Shown piece after piece: positions 54,342 through 63,184 of a DNA stretch of 64,000 bases. Position numbers and translations under genes: made by a program. Below the pieces are notes generated by a model. It searched no databases. It was not told the DNA's origin and was given only the letters and a program-made list of their open reading frames with translations. The DNA lies in assembly GCF_900079725.1 (NCBI RefSeq), contig NZ_LT599032.1:2378253-2442252 (forward strand), given 5' to 3'. The stretch's first letter is position 1; each line of letters opens with the position of its first letter. This DNA is from an uncultured Dysgonomonas sp. Its GTDB lineage: Bacteria; Bacteroidota; Bacteroidia; Bacteroidales; Dysgonomonadaceae.

Positions 54342-54359
54342 TGTGACCACCGGGCTACA
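54342..54359 (+). promoter_or_regulatory. Operator copy upstream of the second DUF2271-like gene
   Basis: TGTGACCACCGGGCTACA matches TGTGACC-N5-G-N-TACA. It is preceded by TTTTTTTACCCAAA, as at the apbE site. The lipoprotein ATG is 25 nt downstream. Confidence 0.7.
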
Positions 54360-54384
54360 TAATTAATAACATAAAAACAAAGAA

Positions 54385-55113
54385 ATGATGAAAACAGAAA
54401 TTTTAGCAGCATTAGGCATTACGGCAGTCGGAATGCTTACTTCGTGTGATAAAGACCTGGTAGATTACCGCCAGGGCGATATCAAAGTGTATGTAAAAGA
54501 GGGGAAGGAGTACCTGCATGACTTTCCGGGACTTCTGGGGATTAACAAGAAAAATCCACCACAGATAGCCATGTGGATAGAAGACCTGAGCGGCAACTAC
54601 ATCAGTACTATTTATGTGAGCCATAAGATAGCTACTGAGTCGTGGCAGGGAAACAGTGGCAACCGGAGAAAAGAATCGCTTCCTGTATGGTGCCATTCGC
54701 GGGGCATACAATATCCTGATGGGTTATATCTGCCGACAAAAGGTGAACCGATGGTCGACGGCATTTCAGGAGCAACCCCTCACGGCAATTTCGATGTGAA
54801 AATGACTCCGGTAGGAAACTTAAAGCAGTTTGTTGTTAAGGTAGAATTAAACCATTCAACAGACTGGAACGACTATTACCCAAAAGGAGCAAAGGAAGGT
54901 GATTCCAACTGGACGGGTGGCAAAGATGGTAGCGGACAGCCTGCGGTTGTATATGCGGCAACCATCAACCTTGATTCGGATAAAAAGCAATATACCGCAA
55001 CCCTGATTGGACACAGCAGCCCTGACGGGTCAAACGGTGAACTTTATACCGATTTGTCTTCCCTGACATCGGCTTTGGAAATAGTAAAAGAAATAACAAT
55101 AAACATTGAGTAA
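54385..55113 (+). CDS. DUF2271-like lipoprotein with ApbE flavinylation motif (copy 2)
   Basis: A 242-residue lipoprotein acylated at C21 (LTSC). It aligns with copy 1 over its whole length: HDFPGL, PPQIAMWIEDLSGNYISTI, GNRRKESLP, LYLPTKGEP, and the target motif DGISGAT at residues 125-131, with T131 as the predicted FMN site. The C-terminal NHSTDWNDYYPKGAKEGDSN and GHSSPDGSNG match the other copy. The pair looks like a duplication around apbE. An outer-membrane barrel gene follows after one base, so translation is coupled. An extracytoplasmic redox role is inferred from the motif and neighbour. Confidence 0.75.
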   Translation: MMKTEILAALGITAVGMLTSCDKDLVDYRQGDIKVYVKEGKEYLHDFPGLLGINKKNPPQIAMWIEDLSGNYISTIYVSHKIATESWQGNSGNRRKESLPVWCHSRGIQYPDGLYLPTKGEPMVDGISGATPHGNFDVKMTPVGNLKQFVVKVELNHSTDWNDYYPKGAKEGDSNWTGGKDGSGQPAVVYAATINLDSDKKQYTATLIGHSSPDGSNGELYTDLSSLTSALEIVKEITINIE

Positions 55114-55114
55114 A

Positions 55115-55648
55115 ATGAAGAATTTAATTTTAATTGCGCTTTTGAGCTTATCGGTCATAACGGCTAAAGCACAAACAAAGGAAAAAGAATGTAAGATATC
55201 ATTCGCCACGACAATCGGAACAGGATTGTCTATGAGCACACCGTCAAAGACACCGTTTACATGGCAGGTACTGGGCTATTATAACCTGACTGACAGATGG
55301 GCTGTAGGAGCCGGAACAGGGTTGTCTTTCTATGAGAAAACGCTTATCCCGGTATTCGGTGATGTGAAATTTCAAATCGGCAGGACACGTAAATTCACTC
55401 CTTATGCAGAACTGGCAATGGGGTACTCTTTCGCTCCAGCCAACGACGCTAACGGAGGATATTTTGCAAACCCTTCTATCGGTATTCAGTACCCGTTAAA
55501 GAATAGAATGAGGCTGCAATTTGCCGTTGGCTATGAATGGCAGGATTTGAAACGACTGAAGAAACAAACCGACAACTACTTTCATAAAGAATTTGAAGAA
55601 AAGTTGTGGCATCAGGCGATCTCATTTAAGGTGGGTTTAACTTTCTAA
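55115..55648 (+). CDS. Small outer-membrane beta-barrel protein
   Basis: A 177-residue protein with a Sec signal ending at TAKAQ, followed by alternating aromatic and polar strands typical of eight-stranded outer-membrane barrels (FTWQVLGYYNL, AELAMGYSF, LQFAVGYEWQ). The last strand ends in FKVGLTF, the terminal-phenylalanine signature for Bam insertion. I chose the ATG at 55115, one base after the stop of the second DUF2271-like gene. A TTG upstream overlaps that gene. It is probably the last member of the flavin module. Its function is unknown, with a structural or anchoring role possible. Confidence 0.75.
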   Translation: MKNLILIALLSLSVITAKAQTKEKECKISFATTIGTGLSMSTPSKTPFTWQVLGYYNLTDRWAVGAGTGLSFYEKTLIPVFGDVKFQIGRTRKFTPYAELAMGYSFAPANDANGGYFANPSIGIQYPLKNRMRLQFAVGYEWQDLKRLKKQTDNYFHKEFEEKLWHQAISFKVGLTF

Positions 55649-55813
55649 AGATTCTACGAGTAAGGATAGAGTAACACATGGAAAAGCAGGTAAAAAATAT
55701 CTCCCCGTTGCGAACAGCAGGGAGATTCCACCCTTAGAGATCAGAATGTCCTTTTTGTACATAGAGAAAGTAGGATAAAGCCCATATTTTTGCAGCCATT
55801 ATTAGAGAATTAA

Positions 55814-56608
55814 ATGAAAGAATACAAAGTCATATTACCAAGAAAAGAGCTTATGCCATTCATTAGCTACTATTGGATATTTGAAGAAGATGGTATAAAC
55901 AACTATACGGAAATAGTTATTCCTATCGGTTGTATGCAACTCGTTTTCCATATGGGAACGCCGCCATTTTCTACATTGACAAATGATTACCAGCCTATCA
56001 CATTTGTAGAAGGGCATATGGCTTCTCATTCTAATTTGACATACCATAATCATTGCAAGCAGGTCGTAGTTGTTTTTACACCTCAAGGCTCACATGCCTT
56101 TTTCAATATTCCTATGCTTGAGTTTTACAATAGATATGTATCTGTTGAAGACCTAAATGATAAATCACAGGTAGAGCTGCGTGATAAAATATTGGATATG
56201 CAGGATAAATGTTCTGCTATTTCAATGATTGAAGATTTTTTTATGAATAAAATTCAAACGAATTACAACTTCAATCGGATTTGTTTTGCTGTTAATGAAT
56301 TAGAAAAGGTTAATCCTGTAAGTATAAAGGAACTTTCAAAAAAAAGCTGTCTAAGTTATAAGCAATTCAAGAGAATATTCTATAATCACGTTGGCATTAA
56401 TCCCAAAGAATTTGCGCGAATAATCCGCTTTCAGCGATCAATGAATTATATGCAAACAAATAAAAATATAACATCCACCTTATTGGCAGAGAAGGCAGGT
56501 TATTATGATGAATCGCACTTATTGCGAGAATTCAAACTACTCACAGGCTATACGCCTAATGAGTATGCACTTAATTGCCTGACTTATTCCGATTATTTTA
56601 TAGTGTAA
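55814..56608 (+). CDS. AraC-family transcriptional regulator
   Basis: A 264-residue regulator. The N-terminal 130 residues (LPRKELMPFISYYWIFEEDG) resemble the DUF6597-type sensing domain. The C-terminal AraC DNA-binding domain has SIKELSKKSCLSYKQFKRIFY and the second helix-turn-helix around LLAEKAGYYDESHLLREFK. It may control the small membrane proteins and enzymes that follow on the same strand, which it precedes by 54 nt. Target and ligand are unknown. Confidence 0.85.
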   Translation: MKEYKVILPRKELMPFISYYWIFEEDGINNYTEIVIPIGCMQLVFHMGTPPFSTLTNDYQPITFVEGHMASHSNLTYHNHCKQVVVVFTPQGSHAFFNIPMLEFYNRYVSVEDLNDKSQVELRDKILDMQDKCSAISMIEDFFMNKIQTNYNFNRICFAVNELEKVNPVSIKELSKKSCLSYKQFKRIFYNHVGINPKEFARIIRFQRSMNYMQTNKNITSTLLAEKAGYYDESHLLREFKLLTGYTPNEYALNCLTYSDYFIV

Positions 56609-56662
56609 TTATGAATCAATATACTTTAAAAAATTATATCCATTTTAATACTACATCATATT

Positions 56663-57112
56663 ATGAGAATCTTTAATATAATCACCAACGGCGTACTTCT
56701 AATAATAATCGCCATAATACATAACCTTACGGTAATAGAACCCGATAACGGAGGCACACAATTTTCAAGAATGGCTGAGACATACTTCTATAAAGTCAGT
56801 CCCGGAGCCGAGCTTTTACCGATAGTTGAGGCAAAGACAAGTTTTGCAGACGTTGAAATACTTGTAATCTTCTGGTTCTTATATTTTGGATTGCTTTTAA
56901 TACCTCTCGGGTTATTAATACATTCTATTGAACGGAAAGGTGGGACTTTACCACTCGTATTTACTATATCATATCTTCTGTTTGTGCTTGTCGGAGTTTA
57001 TATGATGCCTAATTCCGGAATGACATTCATCATGTTACCTCATGCTATTTACATGTTGGTAATAAATCAGATAAGAGCCCGGAAAAATCGGAATGTAGAG
57101 GTCAAAGATTAA
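56663..57112 (+). CDS. Small four-helix membrane protein, unknown function
   Basis: A 149-residue integral membrane protein with about four hydrophobic segments (VLLIIIAIIHNL, VIFWFLYFGLLLIPLGLLI, PLVFTISYLLFVLVGVYM, TFIMLPHAIYMLVI). I do not recognise a characterised family with certainty; it resembles DUF6463-like small membrane proteins. It is followed 6 nt later by a second small membrane protein with a similar beginning, so the two may form a complex. Confidence 0.6.
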   Translation: MRIFNIITNGVLLIIIAIIHNLTVIEPDNGGTQFSRMAETYFYKVSPGAELLPIVEAKTSFADVEILVIFWFLYFGLLLIPLGLLIHSIERKGGTLPLVFTISYLLFVLVGVYMMPNSGMTFIMLPHAIYMLVINQIRARKNRNVEVKD

Positions 57113-57118
57113 AACAAT

Positions 57119-57481
57119 ATGAAAACTAAACTGATTAAACTTGATGGTATATTATTGATATTACTGGCCATATTTCACCTTTCATTTTGGGAGTTATTCA
57201 ATTGGCAGGAAGAATTGCCCAAGTTAAGCGACACAAATAGTGGAATTATGCAAATATCTACTATTGGGTTTGCATCTATTCTTTTCCCTTTGGGAATAAT
57301 TTTGATACGTTATTGTATTGAAATAGCTAATACAAAGTTAGGAAAAGCCCTATTATTGGCTCTGTCATTCTTTTTTCTTATAAGGACTATTGTCGAATAT
57401 ATATTCCCGGGAAGTTCTATCGAATTGGGTGTATTCCTGTTTTTATGTACACTTTTGTTCCTAGTGCCTGCCCTGCATTGA
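57119..57481 (+). CDS. Small membrane protein, unknown function
   Basis: A 120-residue protein with about four hydrophobic segments. The beginning, LIKLDGILLILLAIFHLSFWELF, parallels the start of the preceding gene (TNGVLLIIIAIIHNL), which suggests the two are distant paralogs. Translation is probably coupled to that gene. No further family is recognised. Confidence 0.55.
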   Translation: MKTKLIKLDGILLILLAIFHLSFWELFNWQEELPKLSDTNSGIMQISTIGFASILFPLGIILIRYCIEIANTKLGKALLLALSFFFLIRTIVEYIFPGSSIELGVFLFLCTLLFLVPALH

Positions 57482-57618
57482 TAAAGGCTAAAAATTAAAG
57501 AAAATCATTAAGCTTTACTTTATACCCCTAAAATCTGCTCACAAGATTCCAGTTAAATCACAATAAAAAAAGGAATGGCGAAAATAAAGTGAAACTTTCC
57601 TTAATACTAAAATAGAAT

Positions 57619-58047
57619 ATGACTGAATATTTTTATGATGATACGAAAAAAGAGCTGCCTTCTTATCAACTGCATAGATTATTCCTGTTAGCTGGTTGGT
57701 CGGATGGTTCAGAAAGCCCTGAAATACTGGATAAATTCAATTTGCCGTTTATAAATTCAACTTTGGTTATATCAGCATGGCGAGATGATAGACTTCTTGG
57801 TGTTGTCAGGGTGCTTAGTGATAAAACAGTAAGATCAGTAATTTATGATTTGGTGATCGAACCGGAGTTTCAAAGAAAAGGTATAGGCCGTGAGTTAATA
57901 AAACGGTGTATTCAACAATACCCAAAATCGGAATGGTTAGTTCAAACCGAAGAAGATACCGCAGGTTTTTACGAAAAGATGGGATTTGACAGATATAAAA
58001 ATTCCATTTTAAGAATTCCTTCCAAATGGTTTAAAAAAGAAACTTAA
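57619..58047 (+). CDS. GNAT-family N-acetyltransferase
   Basis: A 142-residue cytoplasmic acetyltransferase. The acetyl-CoA loop reads VIEPEFQRKGIGRELIKR, matching the family motif A (Q/R-x-x-G-x-G/A). The following DTAGFYEKMGF is the usual motif B tyrosine region. The substrate cannot be told from sequence. It starts 137 nt after the membrane protein gene and is followed by a flavodoxin gene. Confidence 0.85.
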   Translation: MTEYFYDDTKKELPSYQLHRLFLLAGWSDGSESPEILDKFNLPFINSTLVISAWRDDRLLGVVRVLSDKTVRSVIYDLVIEPEFQRKGIGRELIKRCIQQYPKSEWLVQTEEDTAGFYEKMGFDRYKNSILRIPSKWFKKET

Positions 58048-58087
58048 ATTATAGAATTGACCGAAATAAATGTCAAATGTATAAGAA

Positions 58088-58570
58088 ATGAATAAAACAG
58101 CAATTATCTATACATCAAAGCATGGAACGACTGAGAAAGTAGCCCGATTGGTTGCCCAAAAAAGTGAAGGTAAAATTGCTCTGATGTCATTGGAACAAAA
58201 TAGTAATAATGATATCGACACCTTCGATATCATTATACTGGGAACGCCTATTTATGCAGGAACACCCCGAAAAGCGATGACTAATTTTTGCAAAATGAAT
58301 CAAGAGAAGCTATTAGAAAAAACAATCGGGCTTTTTATTTGTGGAATGGAACCCGGCTTAGATATCCGGAATAAACAAATAATAAACGCTTATTCTGAAC
58401 CATTACGTCAACATGCCAGAACAGCCACATTTTTAGGCGGTGAATTCTTATTTGATGAAATGAATTTCTTTGAAAGACTTATTGTCAAAAAGATATCAAA
58501 AGCAACAAGTTCCATTTCTTCAATAGAATATAGCGCCATTGAGAAGTTTGCAAAAGAAATTAAAATATGA
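58088..58570 (+). CDS. Flavodoxin-domain protein (HemG-like)
   Basis: A 160-residue flavodoxin-fold protein. The FMN phosphate loop is TSKHGTTEKVA near the N-terminus. DIIILGTPIYAGTPRKAM follows, as in flavodoxins and in menaquinone-dependent protoporphyrinogen oxidase HemG. The C-terminal part (GGEFLFDEMNFFERLIVKKI) matches the HemG type more than electron-carrier flavodoxins. A role as a quinone-linked oxidase is possible. It is not part of a heme operon here. Confidence 0.75.
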   Translation: MNKTAIIYTSKHGTTEKVARLVAQKSEGKIALMSLEQNSNNDIDTFDIIILGTPIYAGTPRKAMTNFCKMNQEKLLEKTIGLFICGMEPGLDIRNKQIINAYSEPLRQHARTATFLGGEFLFDEMNFFERLIVKKISKATSSISSIEYSAIEKFAKEIKI

Positions 58571-58589
58571 AAACGAAAAATAACGAATT

Positions 58590-59366
58590 ATGAAATCATT
58601 AGAAGAAAGTGTTGTCATAGCAATGGATACAACAGACACCGCGATTTTCCCTTACCTTCCCTATATTTTACAGGATTTTTGGGAAATAGGTACTTCACCC
58701 AAAGAAGTCATAACACTACTTGAGAGACAAAAATTGAATCACGCGCAATTAGACGTGCTAGATTTAGGCTGCGGGAAAGGAGCAGTTTCAATAGGGCTGG
58801 CTGATAAATTAAGGCATCACTGTTTAGGAATTGATGGTATAGAGGAATTTATCAGTGAAGCAAACAGCGCGGCAAAAGAACATGCAGTGGATACTCTATG
58901 TGAATTCAGGGTTGGCGACATTAGAAAGGAGATCAAAGATTTAGGTAAATACGATATTATAATACTTGGCGCAATCGGGCAGGTATTCGGGAACTATTAT
59001 GAAACCCTTACTACCATGCTACCCCATTTGAAAGATAGCGGTGTAATCATTATTGATGATGGCTATATTGAAAATAATGATGAAGTATCACAATCTTCGA
59101 TACTGAACAAGGAAGAATTGCTGTATCAGGTAGAGGAAGCCGGAATGGTAATCTGTGACGAAATAAAAGCCGGTCAGGAAGTATTTGATAACAATGAAGA
59201 AGACCTTCGGTTATTAGTACAAAGATGCGAGGAACTAAAGGTTAAATATCCGGAGAAGACATCCCTATTTCAGAGCTACATTGAAAATCAAAGAAAAGAA
59301 TACACAACACTGGAACAGGATATCATTTGTTCGATCATGTTGATAAAAAGAAATGTAATAGCCTGA
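58590..59366 (+). CDS. SAM-dependent methyltransferase
   Basis: A 258-residue class I methyltransferase. The SAM-binding motif I is DVLDLGCGKGAVSIGLA at about residues 55-70, and CEFRVGDIRKE provides motif II. DIIILGAIGQVFGN and SGVIIIDDGYI follow in Rossmann order. The substrate is unknown. It lies 19 nt after the flavodoxin gene and closes this run of plus-strand genes before a terminator. Confidence 0.8.
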   Translation: MKSLEESVVIAMDTTDTAIFPYLPYILQDFWEIGTSPKEVITLLERQKLNHAQLDVLDLGCGKGAVSIGLADKLRHHCLGIDGIEEFISEANSAAKEHAVDTLCEFRVGDIRKEIKDLGKYDIIILGAIGQVFGNYYETLTTMLPHLKDSGVIIIDDGYIENNDEVSQSSILNKEELLYQVEEAGMVICDEIKAGQEVFDNNEEDLRLLVQRCEELKVKYPEKTSLFQSYIENQRKEYTTLEQDIICSIMLIKRNVIA

Positions 59367-59438
59367 TGATGAGCATTCATAATTTAAAATCCGGACAATA
59401 GCTAATCATCATATCCGTGCTGTATGGAAGAACCGAAA

Positions 59439-59487
59439 GCCCGAATTCCGTCTTTGTATAAAAGAAACTTTTCCGGGCGTTTTTTTA
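59439..59487 (+). terminator. Terminator after the methyltransferase gene
   Basis: GCCCGAA (59439-59445) pairs with TTCCGGGC (59471-59478, one base bulged), followed by GTTTTTTT. It separates the GNAT-flavodoxin-methyltransferase group from the adhesin-like genes. Confidence 0.75.
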
Positions 59488-59641
59488 GCGCTCATCACAT
59501 TATTAATGAAGAATTAATAATGAAAGATAAAAATTAACTATGGAGAACGAAGAATTTAATAATAAGCTAACGACTATCAGCTAAAAGCTATCAACTAACA
59601 TATAAACAAATAATCATTTCATAAATTAAACCAAATCTGTT

Positions 59642-61991
59642 ATGAAAATAACCAAAACACAAAACAAACGAGTAAAGTGCTGTACCGAATGGCAGATATA
59701 CGCCCTTGTGCTGGTCTTGTTCCTGTTACCTCTCTTCTATGCGGGGGCAGGTAACAGTCGGGGACGGAACCCCTCCGCAGGACTTTTCCATCCTGGAGGT
59801 CGTGTCCAACGGTACGGGAGGTTTCCGCCTGCCACGTCTTACAAACGGGCAGCGCCAGACCCTCGAAGAATCCACAGCCTTCCAGACCGAGATTGTTGGC
59901 AAGGGCAAGGGGCTGACTATCTACAACACCTCTGTCGACTGTGTGGAATACTGGAACGGTATCAGGTGGATTAGCATCTGTACGGGAGGCTCTTCCTTTA
60001 TAGGAGGAGACTGCGCCAGCTCCAACTCCCTGGCCGGAGGGGAAACGATCCACTGTGAGATAACTGACTCCAACTGCCTGACAGACGGGGAATATGTCTT
60101 TACCATTGTCTCAGGGACTGACTATATCTCCCTGAGGGTTATTGATGCCGGGGCAGGTGAGTTTGACCTGACCTTTGAACCCAATGACCGTGCCAGTGAC
60201 CGCCAGGCTATTGTAATGGTCACCAGTCCCTGCGGTACCAGTGAATTTTTCGTCTATACCCAAAAGGGCGACGATACAGGTTGCGGAACAACGACCGTAC
60301 CCGCTATCAAAAGCCTGGATGATATTACAGCGATGTGCTCTGGCGGAGCTGTCTACCTTTATCTGGAGGGATACCCGGCAGCAGGTACTTACATATGGAC
60401 ACTCAATGGGCAACAGGTAGGTACAGGCTACAACTATACGGCTACACAACCGGGAAAATATATTGTATACGGAGATAAAATAGGCTGCGATAACAACCGG
60501 TCGATACGCGTGACACTGGACGGTACGGGAGCGCCGTCACCTATATCCATTATCGTGAGGGGTAACAACGGACTTGTCTGTGGAGCAGGTGGTACAACCA
60601 CCCTGATAGCATCCTCGCCAGCTTCAGGTATCGTGCGTTGGTTTAAGGACGGGGTATTGCAGCCACTTACCTCTCCCCATAACGAGGTAGAGGCTGGTGT
60701 GGGCTCATGGTTTGCTGTGGTCAGTGATGGCAGTTGCTGGTCGACACCGTCTGAAACGGTAACAGTATCAGAGGCGCTTAACTGCGCGCTGGGCATCCAG
60801 CTATCGGGCGGGAGTGTGAATGCTGCCGGACAGACGGAACTTGTCTTTGTTTCCGCGGTGGGTATTGCCCCTGCCTCGCAACCGCTTACGGTAAGCTGGC
60901 AACCGAATGATGCAGACCTTATCGTTAGCAGTATGGTGATTGGCGCAAACGGTTTCCCATCTGGCGTGGGTGAGCCACACGGCAATATTGTGGGTGGGAA
61001 CGGCGGCACGGGTACGGTAACCTATACGATACAACCCGCAGGGTTCACTGCATTGGAAGTGGATGAGTCGCAGGGTGGCAATCCTTTCCTGGAGAAAGTA
61101 TCGAAAGTGGACTTTACCACTACTAACGGTATTTCGTATGCAACGGCAAGCGTATTCTTACGGCAGATAAACTATAACCTGCTTACCGATGTAAGAGGCG
61201 GTTATATCCTGGACGCACAGACGGAAACCCTGAGAGTACGTGCCAATTTCGGCTGGACGATAACAGCAGTGGCAGACCCTGACAATATCCTGCAAGACGG
61301 AAGCAGCCTTGTCGGTAGGACAGGTGGTAACAATACCACAACGGGCGATGCAGTCAATTTTACTATGGTGGCGAAGGATTTGCAAGCTCCCAAAATCGGC
61401 AAGACGGCAACGATCACCTTTTCCCGTAGGCAAGACGGCTCGACGTGGGATGTGGTTATTACGGCGGAGGAAGCCCTGTATGTGGGTTACTTTGGCGGCG
61501 CACTCGTGGCAACGATCGAAGGAGTTTGGCAGTTTCAATACCCGTTGTATGTGCAGAGCGAGGATGAATCGGAGGGCAGTCAATGGAAAACGTCAAATAC
61601 TATTTCGCCACCAACAAGCGAATGGAATGGCAAGAGGAATACATATAACTTGAACTCAACGGCTCACCCGGCAGCTTATCTGTGTATGCAAAAGAACGGA
61701 GCGGCAATAAGCAGTGTTTACGATCCGAATTATAACTGGTATCTACCTGCCCAGCAACAGCTAATGGCCATTTGGGTAGCCCATGCCAGCTTTGAAAGCC
61801 AATATCAATTCAACTCTACATTCTTAAATTCGATCTATTGGAGTTCTACGACGGACAGAACCAGGGACATCAATGTCGGTGTCAGGGACATCAATGTCGG
61901 TGTCAGGTACGTCAACTTCGAGAATGGAACCAGTAGCTACGACGAGAGGACTAATCCGCGCCGTGTGCGTTGTGTCAGGGAATTACCATAA
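59642..61991 (+). CDS. Secreted Ig-like adhesin with DUF1566-type C-terminus, frameshifted near the signal peptide
   Basis: The signal peptide (MKITKTQNK..., hydrophobic ALVLVLFLLPLFYAGA) is read from ATG 59642. The mature body is read in another frame, from about 59745 to 61991, beginning GQVTVGDGTPPQDFS. A run of five G at 59743-59747 marks the shift; with four G the frames would join as LFYAGQVTVGDG. The body has cysteine-paired Ig-like modules (for example GTYIWTLNGQQVGTGYNY) and a final domain resembling DUF1566/Fib_succ_major folds (NWYLPAQQQLMAIW, YWSSTTD, then RRVRCVRELP). The block is richer in G+C than its surroundings. It is probably a surface or pilus-tip adhesin. The frameshift may be real, a slippage switch or an assembly error. 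Confidence 0.65.
61863..61904 (+). repeat. Perfect 21-bp tandem repeat inside the adhesin C-terminus
   Basis: A 21-bp unit starting AGGGACATCAATGTC occurs twice without a mismatch, encoding RDINVGV twice. A third, diverged unit (AGG TAC GTC AAC TTC) follows. It lies in the variable part of the DUF1566-type domain and adds a loop of seven residues. Confidence 0.9.
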
Positions 61992-62030
61992 CCTTATTTT
62001 GAATTTAATAAACTTAAAAAAACATAGAAA

Positions 62031-62642
62031 ATGAAACGGATTTTGATCATGGCATTATTCATCGGACTGTTGGTTCCGGCGGGGCTTAAGGCGCAAAAGG
62101 TATATAGGGATGCAAGCGACCGGCTTATCCTTGACCTGACGGTCGCTGCCGGAATGCCTGCGGATGCGGTAACAAACACATCCAAAACATCGGTTTACGC
62201 GTTATTTAATCCCAGCGCTTCTTCGACTTTGATACCAAATAATGACCATAACGGCACTATAAACGCGGATGTATTCCAGAAGTTGGAAGTAGCTCCGCAT
62301 GACATGAACGATGCCGGAGTAATAGGTACGACAGGGCCATTTACGATGAACTGGATAACGGCATTCAACGGGTGTAAGAATTCTTCTTACAACGGCGGCG
62401 GCTGGCGGTTACCGACACAGCGGGAACTGATGCTTATTTGGATTTTCTATCCTGCGTTTAAAAGCCTCTTTGTCTACGAAACGATGTTCACAGCTGATGG
62501 CAACTATTTGAGTTCTACGCAGGGCAGCAGTGACAGTAGCAGCTGGTTCATATGGTACATCAACTTCTATGATGGGAGCGCACATCAAGTCGGTAATACG
62601 GCTCAGGGGTACCGTGCACGTTGTGTCAGGGAATTACCATAA
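62031..62642 (+). CDS. Secreted DUF1566/Fib_succ_major-type protein with variable C-terminus
   Basis: A 203-residue secreted protein. The signal peptide ends near GLKAQ. After a short repetitive N-terminal part (ILDLTVAAGMPADA) the conserved domain starts with MNWITAFNGCKNSSYNGGGWRLPTQREL. It ends in YLSSTQGSSDSSSW..., then YINFYDG and RARCVRELP. The final eight codons are the same as those of the preceding gene (RCVRELP), and so is the 3' flank. The stretch between the conserved blocks is quite different and rich in AGC, AGT, GAC, TAC and TTC codons. Such domains have a C-type-lectin-like fold and can be binding surfaces. It is a paralog in a tandem array with its neighbours. Confidence 0.7.
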   Translation: MKRILIMALFIGLLVPAGLKAQKVYRDASDRLILDLTVAAGMPADAVTNTSKTSVYALFNPSASSTLIPNNDHNGTINADVFQKLEVAPHDMNDAGVIGTTGPFTMNWITAFNGCKNSSYNGGGWRLPTQRELMLIWIFYPAFKSLFVYETMFTADGNYLSSTQGSSDSSSWFIWYINFYDGSAHQVGNTAQGYRARCVRELP

Positions 62643-62683
62643 CCCTATTTTGAATTTAATAAACTTAAAAAAAGGCATAGAAA

Positions 62684-63025
62684 ATGAAATGGATTTTGAT
62701 TATGGCATTATTTATCGGGCTGTTGGCTCCGGCGGGGCTTTACGCCCAGAAGGTATATAAGGAGGGCAGTAAGGCTATCCTCGATTTGACCGTAGCCGCC
62801 GGTATGCCTGCAGATGCGGAAACAAACACGTCCAAAATATTGGTTTACGCCTTATTATTTCTTTTATTATTAGAAATAGAATGTGATATAAACTATTTTG
62901 GAGATATAGTGGAAATTCTATCAAATGCTTTTGCTATTGCTGTTTTCGGGTATTTTTTAGAAGCTATTTATGATATGGGGCAGACTTTATTTACTTTAGT
63001 CGATTTCGACAATAAAAAAGAGTAG
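62684..63025 (+). pseudogene. Truncated third tandem copy fused to unrelated sequence
   Basis: The first 60 or so residues (MKWILIMALFIGLLAPAGLY, then TVAAGMPADAETNTSKILVYAL) match the beginning of the preceding gene, as does the 5' flank. After about position 62855 the sequence changes to LFLLLLEIECDINYFGD and continues to DFDNKKE with A+T-rich, hydrophobic coding. The conserved domain and the C-terminal RCVRELP are missing. The frame remains open for 113 codons, but it looks like a recombination product rather than a functional member. Confidence 0.6.
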
Positions 63026-63137
63026 TATACACTAAAATTGTGCATCTTCCTCGCAAGGAGTAAGAAATGATGAGAACTGAAAAGATGAGAAAGATTTTTC
63101 ACTCTGTCCCCTACAACTGCCCCCTTGTGATAAAATA

Positions 63138-63178
63138 AAAAACTCAATCATCTGATACACAGGATAATCGAGTTTTTT
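63138..63178. terminator. Bidirectional terminator-like hairpin
   Basis: AAAAACTC (63138-63145) pairs with GAGTTTTT (63170-63177), with T and A runs on either side. It lies after the truncated adhesin copy and may close this region. Confidence 0.55.
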
Positions 63179-63184
63179 CGTGGT

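Noticed and set aside
59536-59584. Tiny frame beginning MENEEFNNKL
   Set aside because: Stops after 14 codons, in A+T-rich leader sequence without a ribosome-binding context; no evidence that it is translated.
59640-60053. Open frame on the minus strand across the adhesin start
   Set aside because: It mirrors the G+C-rich adhesin coding sequence and shows no start signal or recognisable domain.
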